Shown piece by piece: positions 1 through 10,738 of a DNA stretch of 64,000 bases (position 1 is its first letter; each line of letters starts with the position of its first letter). The stretch is taken from contig CADCXC010000044.1 of NCBI GenBank assembly GCA_902806595.1, positions 1,054,001 through 1,118,000 of the forward strand. Direction: 5' to 3'. The notes beneath the pieces were generated by a model. That model had not been told where the DNA came from. It did no database searches and worked only from the letters and a program-made list of their open reading frames with translations. Source of the stretch: Pyrenopolyporus hunteri. Its lineage: Eukaryota > Ascomycota > Sordariomycetes > Xylariales > Hypoxylaceae. The position numbers and the translations under genes were made by a program.

Positions 1-1
1 T

Positions 2-856
2 ACTAAACTACTCTGCGACGGAGTTCCGCCGGCTTTTCGAGCCCCGCGTTGCTTGGGGTATATTAAACACCCAACATATGAACGTGGTGTAGACTTTGGA
101 ATGGTGTTTGAAAAGCCATCAGGAATAGGTGGGGAGCCAGTCTTAACGACACTCCGCCAGTCATTAGGCACTCTACCCAAACCTACCATAACTACAAGAG
201 TGTCGCTCTGCAGCGCACTAGCCGGTTGCCTTTTTAGTTTACACGCAGTTGATTGGACGCACAAGGGGCTGAGGAGCGACAACATCTTATTTCTTGGCAC
301 AGGAGTAACCGGGCTGACTCTCGAAGAGCCGTATGTCACGGGGTATGACCTTTCTCGACCAAGCGACATCCCCGAAATGACCGAGGAACCCCCATGCGAT
401 CCCAGGTATGACGTTTACCGGCACCCCTATGCACAGTCCGGGGAAGCGAGGAGCCGCTATCGCAAGTCGTATGATATGTATAGCTTGGGGATCATTCTTC
501 TAGAAATTGCTCTGTGGAAGCCTATAGAGGACGTCTTAGGGATCGATAACTTGGCGGCAACGAAACCGAACGACTTACGAAACGTGCGTAAGAAATTACT
601 AGGCCTGCCAGAGAACGACATCGGAATCGGTGGTACTACACCCACGGCACTGGACTCGGAGTATCTACGCGGAGCGGCACGCAAATTCGGCGACTCGTAC
701 TGTCACGTCGTGGAGATGTGTCTCAGCGCCGATGAAGTAGAGAAGCCAACATACAGGGGGGAATCCCCGATGTCCATTTCCTTCAGGTTACGGACGATGT
801 TTAAGGAACAGGTTATAGAAAAGCTTGAGTTGATGAAGGAGGCACTGAGAGGCTGA
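2..856 (+). CDS. HeLo-associated pseudokinase-like protein, C-terminal part (5' end outside window)
   Basis: The reading frame is open to the left edge, so only the C-terminal part (about 284 residues) of a longer gene is visible. The segment resembles the kinase-like domain that follows HeLo / HET-s 'prion-inhibition and propagation' regions in fungal proteins. The would-be catalytic loop reads HKGLRSDN (from base 260), with Gly where active kinases have the HRD Asp. The metal-binding segment is GYDLSRP instead of DFG. A kinase-like C-lobe follows (YDMYSLGIILLEIALWKP). I see a domain that looks catalytically dead. From family knowledge such proteins sit in fungal incompatibility or cell-death pathways; a scaffold or sensor role is inference. 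It ends at TGA at 854-856. The N-terminal HeLo domain is predicted but not visible. Confidence 0.8.
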   Translation, partial: TKLLCDGVPPAFRAPRCLGYIKHPTYERGVDFGMVFEKPSGIGGEPVLTTLRQSLGTLPKPTITTRVSLCSALAGCLFSLHAVDWTHKGLRSDNILFLGTGVTGLTLEEPYVTGYDLSRPSDIPEMTEEPPCDPRYDVYRHPYAQSGEARSRYRKSYDMYSLGIILLEIALWKPIEDVLGIDNLAATKPNDLRNVRKKLLGLPENDIGIGGTTPTALDSEYLRGAARKFGDSYCHVVEMCLSADEVEKPTYRGESPMSISFRLRTMFKEQVIEKLELMKEALRG

Positions 857-1736
857 GTCTAGTCTGCTTCCCGTGTCTACGGAGTGTTCTTGGACAGATT
901 GTGAAAAATGAAAACGCGAGTAGGGGAGGAGACCCGGCCTCGACGCCGCATAGTGAGTATTTTCGAACGAGTTTAGTACCGATGTTACATATAGAAAGGT
1001 AAGTCCGCCGAGGGTTACATATTTCCTAATTTGACAAATTATGTGTACCAACGACTTCGACTTTAAACATGATAGCAATCAAGTATTCGCTCTACCGAAG
1101 AACATACGACTGACTCATACTGGTTTTGCTATACTGCGCCCTCGGGACGCTATGCGTTAGGGGTGAGTCCAGACCAATGGGGGTATCAAAATCGTTGCGA
1201 TGTTAAGGATAGGGGGCTAAGTACTCTATGTAAGTAATGAATATTTTAGAAATACGTGGCATCGGATGGGGATCTGCGTAGTTAATGCCGTTGTAACCCT
1301 TAATTTATGCGCAGTTCTCGGAATGCGCGTGGATACGTGCCTAGAGAACCGCTGCTGGTAACGAGATGGGGCGTATCTCCAGCTGTATGCAAATGCAGCG
1401 TTTCCCCGAGTTCGCCACATATGGTTGAAGTATTAAGAGACACATAGGTGGGTGGGCTTAAACGTTAGACACCAAGCATTCCACCTCCCTTGGGCCGCTT
1501 TCTTAAAAATATCTTGTGACTAGAAGTGGCTATGTTGCGATCCAATATTAACACTCAGAAGCTGGCTATCGCCGGGATATTGATGTGACTTGATTCGACG
1601 CTTCCACACCGACGTCTAACTACTCGCTTGCCATGCGCAGGATTATCGAAAAGGGTGAGAATAGGCACTCATACATGGTATAAAGCCGTATACTTATTTT
1701 GGTCAGGCACAGTCCTGACAATATGCGCCGTGAACC
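857..1736. other. intergenic spacer
   Basis: No reading frame with recognisable protein features, RNA gene or long repeat was seen. The sequence separates the pseudokinase 3' end from the 3' end of the minus-strand hydrolase, so it should contain two convergent terminator regions. Confidence 0.5.
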
Positions 1737-2678
1737 CTATACTAGCGGCTCGAAACCCTGGGGCAACGGGGTCTTTTCAACCCACGCTCGCACCCCTCTA
1801 GCGAATAATAAGGGGTACTGTAAGTTCCACGCATGAATGGCATCTTTCACTATGAACGCGCGCGACTCCATACCATCGCTTGAGCCCAATGACTGCAATA
1901 GTTTACCCATTTCTCGCATGCCCTCAACGTTGTCCTGCTTGCCTGCGGCGACCAGCGCGATCCTCTTGTCCTTCTTCCCAACATCTACCATGTCGTCTCG
2001 GCTCCAATTCCCTGTCTCGCGCGAACCAGCTTCGAATAAGCGCGACGTGTTGTTCCGCTTGATCTCCTTTAGAAGCTCTTCGTTCTGAAACTCAGGCGCC
2101 CACCCTGTTGCTCTAAGTAACAAGCTCCTCGGGCTGTGCAGCAAGACGGATAACCCTAAGTGGGCAATTTTCGGTTGAGAGTTGATACTCCTCCATAGAT
2201 CGTTGACTGGCGTCGCCCCTGACAGGAACGCGCTCAGGACGACATCTGGGTGTCGTTTTATCATTTCCATCGCGACGAATCCGCCCGTTGATAACCCGAC
2301 GATGTGTGCGCGCCCGTCGTGGGCATGGTCTCGAATTATCTGGGCCACGAGGTCCGCCGCCAAGGCGAATGAGAAGGGGCCGACATGTCTTGAGCGCGAG
2401 TGCTGTGGCAAGTCCGGGATAAGGATATGGTACTCGGATAGCTTAGGCCAACAATGCGCCCACTCGAGATGCGAGCTCATTAGAACGTGTAACATCACGA
2501 TAGTGATGGGCGCTAAAGGGTTGAGGGAGGTAAAGAAGAGGCCGTCATTGTTTCCTGATTCAGACGCGCTCAGTGTAGTCCAGCTACTCGCAGACATCGT
2601 CCTGCTACCTATAGGCAAGGTGAGGTCTCTATTCCGCCAACTACTACCAGTAGTTGCAGAGGATGCGGCTCTCCGCAT
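1737..2678 (-). CDS. alpha/beta-fold hydrolase
   Basis: Single-exon reading frame of 313 residues. A second Met at 2597 (MSASSWTTL, 286 residues) fits the usual start of fungal alpha/beta hydrolases better and may be the true start. Visible features: strand-turn TIVMLHVLMSSHLEW, nucleophile elbow GLSTGG (Ser130 of the long form), an Asp in AAGKQDN and a catalytic His in DAIHAWN near the C terminus, giving a full Ser-Asp-His triad. The oxyanion HG motif expected after the first strand reads HV, and the DLPGHS-like segment reads DLPQHS. These are two departures from consensus. No signal peptide, so probably cytosolic. Substrate cannot be read from sequence. Genuine gene or a young pseudogene with point changes are both possible. 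Confidence 0.72.
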   Translation of the reverse strand: MRRAASSATTGSSWRNRDLTLPIGSRTMSASSWTTLSASESGNNDGLFFTSLNPLAPITIVMLHVLMSSHLEWAHCWPKLSEYHILIPDLPQHSRSRHVGPFSFALAADLVAQIIRDHAHDGRAHIVGLSTGGFVAMEMIKRHPDVVLSAFLSGATPVNDLWRSINSQPKIAHLGLSVLLHSPRSLLLRATGWAPEFQNEELLKEIKRNNTSRLFEAGSRETGNWSRDDMVDVGKKDKRIALVAAGKQDNVEGMREMGKLLQSLGSSDGMESRAFIVKDAIHAWNLQYPLLFARGVRAWVEKTPLPQGFEPLV

Positions 2679-4995
2679 CGCAATTAGTGTGGCGTCCTAT
2701 TCGTTTTATAGCCTCGAAAAAGCCTAATTGTCACCTAGACCCCTACTCGACTGCCGTATGCATGGGGTTAATGATACAATGATTGCAAAACTCCCTGCAG
2801 TGGGATGTATCTCGGGGAGCGCAATCCTCAGGATACTTAGACCATGAATGATAGGGGGTTGATATGAGATTTGCGCTGTTGCGAAGAGATGAACACGATT
2901 CCACTCACCTCTCCGGAGAGGCAAAGGTTTATCAAGATTCTAGAATTACCATTGCCACCTGACTCTCGAGCACCAAGCTTAATCTATGAAAACTGACCGA
3001 TGCGGGTGGCGTGGTAATTTCTCCAGATTCTCTCGATACAGTGGATTCGGAACGGACGGACCCAGCTGGACGTCTCTAGCGTGCTGGAAGAGAGCCTGCT
3101 ATTTCGATGCGCCGTAAAACTGTGTTCATTGGCTGATCCGAGAATGATTTAAGGAGAAAATCCGCATCTAGACTAGTGACTAAGGGGATGATACTCCTTT
3201 AGATATACCACCGATGACTAAAGAATCACAAACTTCCGACAGAATCAAGTTTCATTCCGTACTAGGCTGTACTAAGACGGGACTACATTGGGATAACCCT
3301 TGTATCAGGGGCGCCATGAACACCCACGTGATATTCAGATATAATAAGCCTAGGGTTAGCGATCACCAGAGACATCGTTTCATGCTAGAGTGGACTTTTC
3401 AGAGGTGTACGAGAACGATAGCATCTTGGCCATTGCTTTATTACATACGCTTCTCCCTTTTGTATTATTTTTATATTAGGTTGACCATCGGCCACAGATT
3501 TCACGGGACGGATCGATCCAGATACAACTAGATCGCCGTATCATTCTCGATTGGGTCGATACGTAGTGGGACTTATCTGGGTCCACTAGTTAGAGATCGT
3601 ACGTATGTATAGCAATATATAGATCTACAAAGTCTTTACGGTATCTGCTATGAGGATGATACATCTGGAAGCACTAATCTAGTATCGGGATTATCCTATT
3701 ATGACGTTGACTTATAACGTTCGTCCATTACCTACACCTACATAGGTCCCTCGCTAGCTTATCGGAAGATCGAAACAAAGGGATTGACAATATTAGAAGT
3801 ATTCACTATCTCATACTAAAAAGTGCATGAAATATGAACGTACGATAAAGTAAACCTCAGGGTTATTCATTGTACGGTACTAGGGGCCTAGGGACCAGGT
3901 GTTGAAGCACGGATGCTAGACCTATTAACAGGGTTGAAATTAATACGCCCGTTTTATGGTGGATTCGGTACCGCTCACCCCTAACCTTCGTATACCGTTT
4001 TATTACTACGGTGACTTAGTAAATTTTAGGTAGTATCAAATTCGTACCTAGCTCGTTGCTGGACATCTGAGTCTTCATGAAAGCTACTCAACTTTTCTTA
4101 TTTATTTATTTTCGGAGGGGGGTTTAGTTATCGTTAATATATATCTAAGAAGACATTATATTATGCAAAACCTACTTTTCATCCTTAGTTGTATACGTCC
4201 AAAGCCTATAACTACGTTTTCTTACTTAGATGTATCGTTCGCACCCACTGGCGACTACGTCAGTGCCCTGCTCTTGACGTACCATAAATATTTCCCAAAA
4301 GCTTGGCGAACCGTTCTATTACTGAAGCTAAAGCCGAGCCGTCATAGTGGGTATTCGCTCCTTCGACCTGCCCTAGCTAAGTTCTTCGTAGAAAAATAGG
4401 TTTCGATAACGTTTTCTTTATCATGTGGCTACTGTCTAATATGAGATTATATATTTTCCTATCTGCTTCAAGGTTGCGACACGAATCATCTATTCCATTC
4501 TTAGAGCCTTTACTACTTAGAAAGGAATACTCAACCTTTTATATAGATTAGCCACCTATACTACAACAGGGTAACCGTAATATTATATAACTAAGCATCG
4601 ACATGGTTGAAGATAGCTTAAACTAGTGCCTTGATTCTAAGTGGGGTCGAAGTATGATTTATAGGTTGGATGAAGCTCCCTGGGCGGGCGTAGAGGCGTT
4701 CGGGAGGTATGCAGGGCCAGCATAAATCGATTATCTAGGTCGCTATGGGTATGGGAACGCGTTGTTGTTATCATACGGCCAACCATATACTGAGGGAAAG
4801 AACTTCGTCGTCGCACGTGCTATCTAAATAACCAGACCGGAAGTCCGGGTATACATGCTGAATGAGGGCAAGGGAATATATTTCTTATGTTCACAACATA
4901 ACGGGAAGAAACGTATCGATGTTACGGACTTGACTTCGTTACGCGTGAATCTATCTATGTGCGAACTGAACCTAAGAACCCGTGCTAAAAGGGAA
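2679..4995. other. AT-rich intergenic region
   Basis: About 2.3 kb without a convincing gene. Short open frames are present on both strands, but their translations show no domain, signal peptide or plausible composition. The rhodopsin-domain gene ends at its right edge. Confidence 0.5.
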
Positions 4996-6220
4996 TCAAC
5001 GTGTAATCGCAGCAGCCTCATACGAGACCTCCCAAGTTCGTTTAACCGTAATCTGGGCGGTTTTCTGTGGTACAGTAGTTTCGCTCCCACTCTGCGCGGG
5101 CCCTAACTTGAACTTCTGTTCCAATAGGCTATTTAGACCCTTTTTGGTCTGAATCTCTTCTGGTGCCCCCGTGGAAACTTCCACGCAGTATTTCTGATTT
5201 CTTCTTCCGGGGCGGAATTCGCCCAGTGAAATCGACTTGCTCCTTTGAGGGCCATGACTCAAGGGCTTAGCAGAGCCACATCGCTGGCAAATCCTAACCC
5301 ATAGCGGACGCAATGTAGGAAGACATAGAGAGAAGACCGCTAGTTCGGGCTCGAAGACGTGGAAGTGCATAACGTAACCATCTCCAGAAAGGAGGATCGC
5401 GGAGCCGGGGTCCGCTTTTAAGATGGTACTTAAGCGGATACAGGAGACAATAAAGACGCTATTGGGAGAGGTGTTAGTATATAGAGCTCATATTCCTCTC
5501 GCATATCATCACGTCTTACCAGATTCCAAGGCTGAAGAGGATTGTCAGGCTGATTTTCGTTTTTACCCTCATCTGTAACATCCATATGGGTCGAATAGGT
5601 AAGAGAAGAATGATGAAATCCCCGAATATGTCGAAGAGCGCACGCCCAGTATCGACTTTTCTGCTATCTAACCGGGTAATCAGGTCACTCCTTTGCCGGA
5701 GGCTCGACGCCATCTCGGAAAGAGTGATGACTTCCACGAGTACCGCAATGTATAACAGTGTCGTGATAGCCCCCACCACTTTACATACTAATTGAAATCT
5801 TTTTTGGATAAAAATTCGCATGTAAAGGCAGATAGCGCTAAGTTTCGCAAGGCACATAGCGATTAGGTATAGAATTTCGAAGACGAGGAGGAGCTAACAA
5901 ATATAAAGTCAGTAATCACTTGGCGGAGCCTCTCCTTTCAAAAGGATTTGAATAATACTTACGCTTAGCATGGATTGATTCTCGCGGCTGAGTCTGACTA
6001 AGGAGGTAAGTTAGCAAAGTAACCAAATGAATATTGTAATAGGGTGTTTTGATGACATACGATACAGAGAAAGGCTAAACAACGCAACTACCATAGCCGC
6101 CGCAACGAGAATGAGCCCATCGTCCCATCCGATACCCGCTTTCATCATCTTTCTGCAATAAAAGCGTAGGCCAACCACGAGAAGACTGGGAATAAGCATA
6201 ACGCAGTTGAGAACAAACAT
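4996..6220 (-). CDS. rhodopsin-domain (PTH11/SAT4-type) seven-helix membrane protein
   Basis: Four exons assembled by splice signals and phase: 6220-6061, 5997-5963, 5893-5520, 5458-4996, giving 343 residues. Donors are GTATGT, GTAAGT and GTAAGA; acceptors CTTAG, GTTAG and AATAG. Exon 1 carries a hydrophobic helix then the family signature GLRFYCRK...GWDDGLI. Exon 3 starts VFEILYLIAMCLAKLS and contains FIILLLPIRPIW. Exon 4 contains EPELAVFSLCLPTLRPL, the typical last-helix motif of this fungal family, followed by a polar cytoplasmic tail. Such proteins are plasma-membrane receptor-like or uncharacterised integral proteins. The Met used begins directly at helix 1, so a further upstream exon encoding a short extracellular N terminus is possible. 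The 35-nt second exon is unusually small. Confidence 0.87.
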
Positions 6221-8208
6221 TTTTTCCGTAGTTCGTGGGTTAGGAACTAGGGATAGCCAGTTTTCATCCCGAGGATGGAATCATACTCGCCATAAATGCG
6301 CGCCTTAGCTAGCTTTATGTTTAGAACTGGTTAAGGAGATTCGCTTTCTAGGGTATTTCACGCCTAAATAAGTTCTTTAGTCAGGGTGGTCCGAATTTCC
6401 TACACGTAGCAAACTGCTTCGAGTTATAGTCACGCCATCATGTCATACACTATTAACTTCGGATAGCTTAGCAAATAGATCAGTTATCCTTGAGTTAGCC
6501 AATTTCGACCTTTTTTTTAGAAAGAAACTAATAGGACGTATCATTACGAATACATTTTAAGGTATGTGGACAACAGGGTCGTGGTGAGAATCAGATCGAT
6601 GTTTGCCCCTGAACTGATTATTTGGTCCGACTGTTCGTTACTCCGCCACGATGTATTCTGATACTTGCTCACTATGCCTTAATAAAATCCCAAGTAGACT
6701 TAAACATAGCATTTTATTATGAATTTACAGATTAGAATGATATACTTGGACGTAGATGTGTTTGCAAGGTGATAATAGCGCCTTGCTAGCTTGTCGACCT
6801 TAAATTAAGAAGTATCAAAGACGAAGTGTATTTCAATTTCAACCATTTACATCGCTTAGGTAGGTGTAATAGATATTATCAAACTTAGTGCTGTTATATA
6901 TCAGTTTCTATCTCATGTAAGTGTCAGTCAATGTTGATGCGGCCACTACGCAGTAATGTCGCTCTTAAAATATCCTTCAAACATATTACCATTACACGTA
7001 TGGGGGGCTAGGATCGAGTAGACTTCCGAATCCTTCGTAAGAAAGCTATATTAACATTCAACGTAGGTTCTCGGTCTCCGGAACTACACGTCAATTCACT
7101 AGGACCTAAAGTCACGAAATCAAATGTACCTGATATGAAATATAGAAAACAAGAGTGATTTTGAAGGGATACCTCTTAAGACTCCTACATTATTCATCAA
7201 ATAAGTGGTACCTATCTCTTATGATGTTACGTTTCCCATACTGGCTCATAGATTAGGTTGGGTACCTACGTAGTTAGCTAACTACCTAAGGCTTGGGGGC
7301 GTTCGCCCAACCCCCTTTAATCATATACGAAGGCTTGCTACGTCCCTATATACTATCCCATTACAAATCCTCAAATAACTAACGTAGCAGAGCCTTACAT
7401 ATTATCTATATCATCGCAAGTTGAAGCATAATGTAAGGTTATCCGAAAAATTGCCTGGTTCCCCATTCCACAGGTTAAAGAGACTTAGAAAAGCCAATAC
7501 TTTGCGGTGTATGACGGCGGGGTTGCCTCGCAGTATGTATGGGACGGTTTGGGATTGACCGAAAGCCGTTAACTAACATATTCACATTCTTCATATTATT
7601 AAAACTCCATCTTACCATTACACACGAAAAGCGAGACCAGTTACTTAGCTGTTACGTCTTGGCGCTCTGGTTTGTCCATCAATTACGTCCCAGGATCCAG
7701 ACCGATACTACCCACGTACCATTGGGGATCTGATTTTAGCCGTCCCCGTAGCCGACACGGCAGCGAACGTACGGAGAAAGGAGTCGAACCCGGGTTTCTA
7801 GCGTCTAAATATACGTCAATATTAGGAAGGCCCTTAACGTAGCATCGGTTTCCTTCCTCGTTGAGGAAGCTTTCCCCAATGGATATGGATTCGACCCCCC
7901 AGATAACTAGCCGCTTGGATGGTGGGCGGAAGTTGTCCTTGGTGCGCTTCTGCATCGTGGGCCTCGACTCGTATTTTAATCTACGCTGCGGGAGACCTTA
8001 CCCCAGAAATCCGGATATCCATATTGCTTCCCCACAGCGGGTGAGAGCTTTTACCCCCTGGTTCTCGTGCATTATATGAACAGGACTTCTCGCAGCTTGC
8101 GCAAGTATGTCGCACTCTCGTTCAAATCGCATGTAGATCCCGCATGCACGACTTCGGCTGGTTGCATCTGACTAACATAGAGGCCTATCTTGATCAGCCA
8201 GCTTCGAG
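6221..8208. other. AT-rich intergenic region
   Basis: About 2 kb without a supported gene. It precedes the GH43 gene and so contains its promoter, but no specific element is recognisable. A GGAGTCGAACC stretch at 7780-7790 resembles a tRNA B-box complement but lacks a foldable tRNA around it. Confidence 0.5.
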
Positions 8209-9742
8209 ATGCATTTCCTCCTAGCGGCGCTACTTGCGACCTTGGCGTCGCTCGCCTCGGCGAGTCTCCAAATAGTTCCCGGAGGGACATGGACTACGGT
8301 GCGACCTTCTCTAATATTACACACGTCCAGATAGTCTCGGCATCCTCGTAGCCCCTATTTCTCACCGTCCGCCCCCTTTTCCGCCCCCAACTTCTTCCGC
8401 ATCGCCGTCGGCTCCACTCCGAACCCAACCAATTGTACCGCGGGATATGTGAGCGATTCGCTAACTCGCCCTCGCGCAGTCAAACAACGAGCACCTGCAA
8501 GCCCACGGTGCCGGCATCATCAAGGTAGACTCGACATACTACTTGATTGGCGAGGACAAGACCGGCGGCAGCGCCTTCCAGAACGTGAACTGTTACTCGT
8601 CCACAGACCTGGTACAATGGACATATGTGGGCGCGCTGTTGTCGCGCACATCCAGCGGCGACCTCGGCCCGAACCGCGTCGTCGAGCGGCCCAAGGTGCT
8701 CTTCAACGCCAAGACCAACAAGTACGTGCTGTACATGCACATCGACTCGTCCAACTACGGGGACGCCAAGGTCGGCGTCGCGACGGGCGACACCGTGTGC
8801 GGGAAGTACTCGTACGTCGGCTCGTTCCGGCCCCTGAACCACCAGAGCCGGGACATGGGCCTGTTCGCCGACGACGACGGCGCCGGCTACCTGCTGTCCG
8901 AGGACCGGGAGAACGGGCTGCGCATCCTCCGGCTGTCGGACGACTACCTCAGCGTCAAGGAGAGCACCTACCTCTGGAAGGACAGCATCGAGGCCCCCGC
9001 GCTGCTCAAGCTCAACGGCCGGTACTACATGTTCGGGTCGAAGCTGACGGGATGGGACCCCAACGACAACGTGTACAGCACATCCACGTCGCTGAGCTCC
9101 GGGTGGAGCGCGTGGAAGACGTTCGCGGACTCGGGAAGCAAGACGTATACCTCGCAGACCAACTACGTGCTGCCGGTCGGCAAGAACGCTGCCGTGTACT
9201 TAGGCGACCGATGGGTCAGCAAGAACCTGATGGCGTCGACGTACGTGTGGCTACCGCTCAGCATCAGCGGGACGACCGTGACCATGGCCAACGCCGAGTC
9301 CTGGGTTCCGGACCTGTCGGCCTCCTCGTCGTCCGCATCGAAGGCCAAGCCCGCGGAGACTGCGTATGAAGGCGAGGCGGCGGCGTACGGAGGCCAGGCG
9401 CGCGACGTCAGCTGCGGCAACTGTTCGGGGAAGACAGCGGCGGGATACGTAGGCGGGCCGGATAAGGGCAGCGTGACGTTCCGGGGGGTACGCAGCGACA
9501 CGGACGCGCGCACGACGGTTCGAATCCGATACGTGAACGGGGACAGTTCGCCGCGGTACGCTAATGTGCGTGTCAACGGCGGCGCCGCGCAGAAGCTAGC
9601 CTTTTTGCCGACGGGGAGTAGCGTATCTAGCAGTACGCTGCATGTCGACTTGAAGGCCGGAAGCAATAATGAGATTGTTATTGAGGGAGTTGGCGACTCG
9701 TGGGGACCGGATGTAGACAGATTGATAGTCCCCGTGCAATGA
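8209..9742 (+). CDS. secreted GH43 (subfamily 24-like) exo-1,3-beta-galactanase with CBM35
   Basis: Two exons, 8209-8298 and 8480-9742 (450 residues), joined across a 181-nt intron with donor GTGCGA, branch CTAAC and acceptor GCGCAG. Exon 1 encodes a signal peptide (MHFLLAALLATLASLASA) and the start of the mature enzyme. Exon 2 resumes with NNEHLQAHGAGI, a motif of GH43 galactan-active enzymes. Glu in SIEAPA (about residue 201) fits the general acid, and Gln in TYTSQTN (about 256) fits the residue that replaces the usual base in this subfamily; both follow from knowledge of the family. A CBM35-like beta-sandwich spans about 357-450. Predicted to trim beta-1,3-galactan (arabinogalactan-protein side chains) outside the cell. 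Exon 2 is much richer in G+C than its surroundings. Confidence 0.93.
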
Positions 9743-10738
9743 GTCCGGTGCTGAATTTGATCATGTCAAGAAAAGAAACCATATCGCGGCATTAATAATC
9801 GTTAAGGCGCATCGAGAACCGATTATGGCGTACTTATACACCTCGGCACTTTCAGAATTCGCTCATCGCGCAGTTGGGGTCAGATCTCCGGGTCTTATTT
9901 CCATGTCTGCCTTTCGTATCAGTCGAACTTGACTTCATAGGCTCTCTTGACTTCGTCATTTATGTATATCTACCATCAGCTAAGTGCTACATGACAATCC
10001 CTGCTGGAAACCTCGGGGAAATACACGCCTCAGAAATAGCATTGTCAATAGCCGCCGGACCAGCCGTAGTAACAACAGCCAAGCAATATAAACTCAGGGG
10101 GATAATCCCCTTGCACCCCTTTGGACCCTCTTCGTTTCACAAACGTTCGGCAACCTGGATATTAACGCCTTTCATCATCTCCCCCAACTTGACTCCAACT
10201 ACGCGGCAACATTAGAACCGCGAGACTTCTGTACCGTCTCTTCCAACTCCAAGGAGACATCGGCAACTACTATTCTGGAAATCCCATAAACTAGGAACCC
10301 GTTTCGCGTGAGAAGGCCAATATTAGAACGTGGATAAATAACTGGAATAATGGGAACGAGGTTGTTCCTGGTAAGGGTGGTCCATCACTGACGCGTGGCC
10401 TTAAACGAAGGTTGCCGGCCATATTTGTTCTTCTGGTAACCACGACTCTTCTCTACTAGGTCCGGTCGTGTTCTGGTCGTTGAAACCGACTGACTGGTAT
10501 TATGTCTTTTTGCGACTAGCGCCCGGGTGGAACTTCCTGATGCGCGATCAAAATAGTAGGGATGCGGATATCGTCCGGAACGAGCGCAACACTATGTTAC
10601 AGCAAAGAAAAATGGTATCAAGTCGTAATGAGCCATGAACGCCGCGCCAGGTATTGTAAACAAACGTGCTGCAAGTTGATGGTATGAAAGCGTCTGGAAG
10701 TCCTGGAATATTCACTAGGTGGAATCGCCTCGTTTCGA
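9743..10738. other. intergenic spacer
   Basis: About 1 kb between the convergent galactanase and RasGAP genes. A 113-residue open frame at 9874-10215 (plus) starts at TTG and shows no domain, so I do not call it. Confidence 0.5.

Noticed and set aside
2182..2727. 181-residue plus-strand frame opposite the alpha/beta hydrolase
   Set aside because: Antisense shadow of the hydrolase, whose own frame carries the complete catalytic triad.
7780..7790. GGAGTCGAACC, B-box-like sequence
   Set aside because: The T-stem does not pair and no cloverleaf could be drawn.
8449..9369. 306-residue plus-strand frame and other long frames overlapping the galactanase
   Set aside because: Arg/Pro/Gly-rich translation produced by GC-rich codons of the real GH43 frame; no domain and no start context.
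9874..10215. 113-residue plus-strand open frame
   Set aside because: Starts at TTG, no recognisable domain, no adjacent splice-compatible exon.
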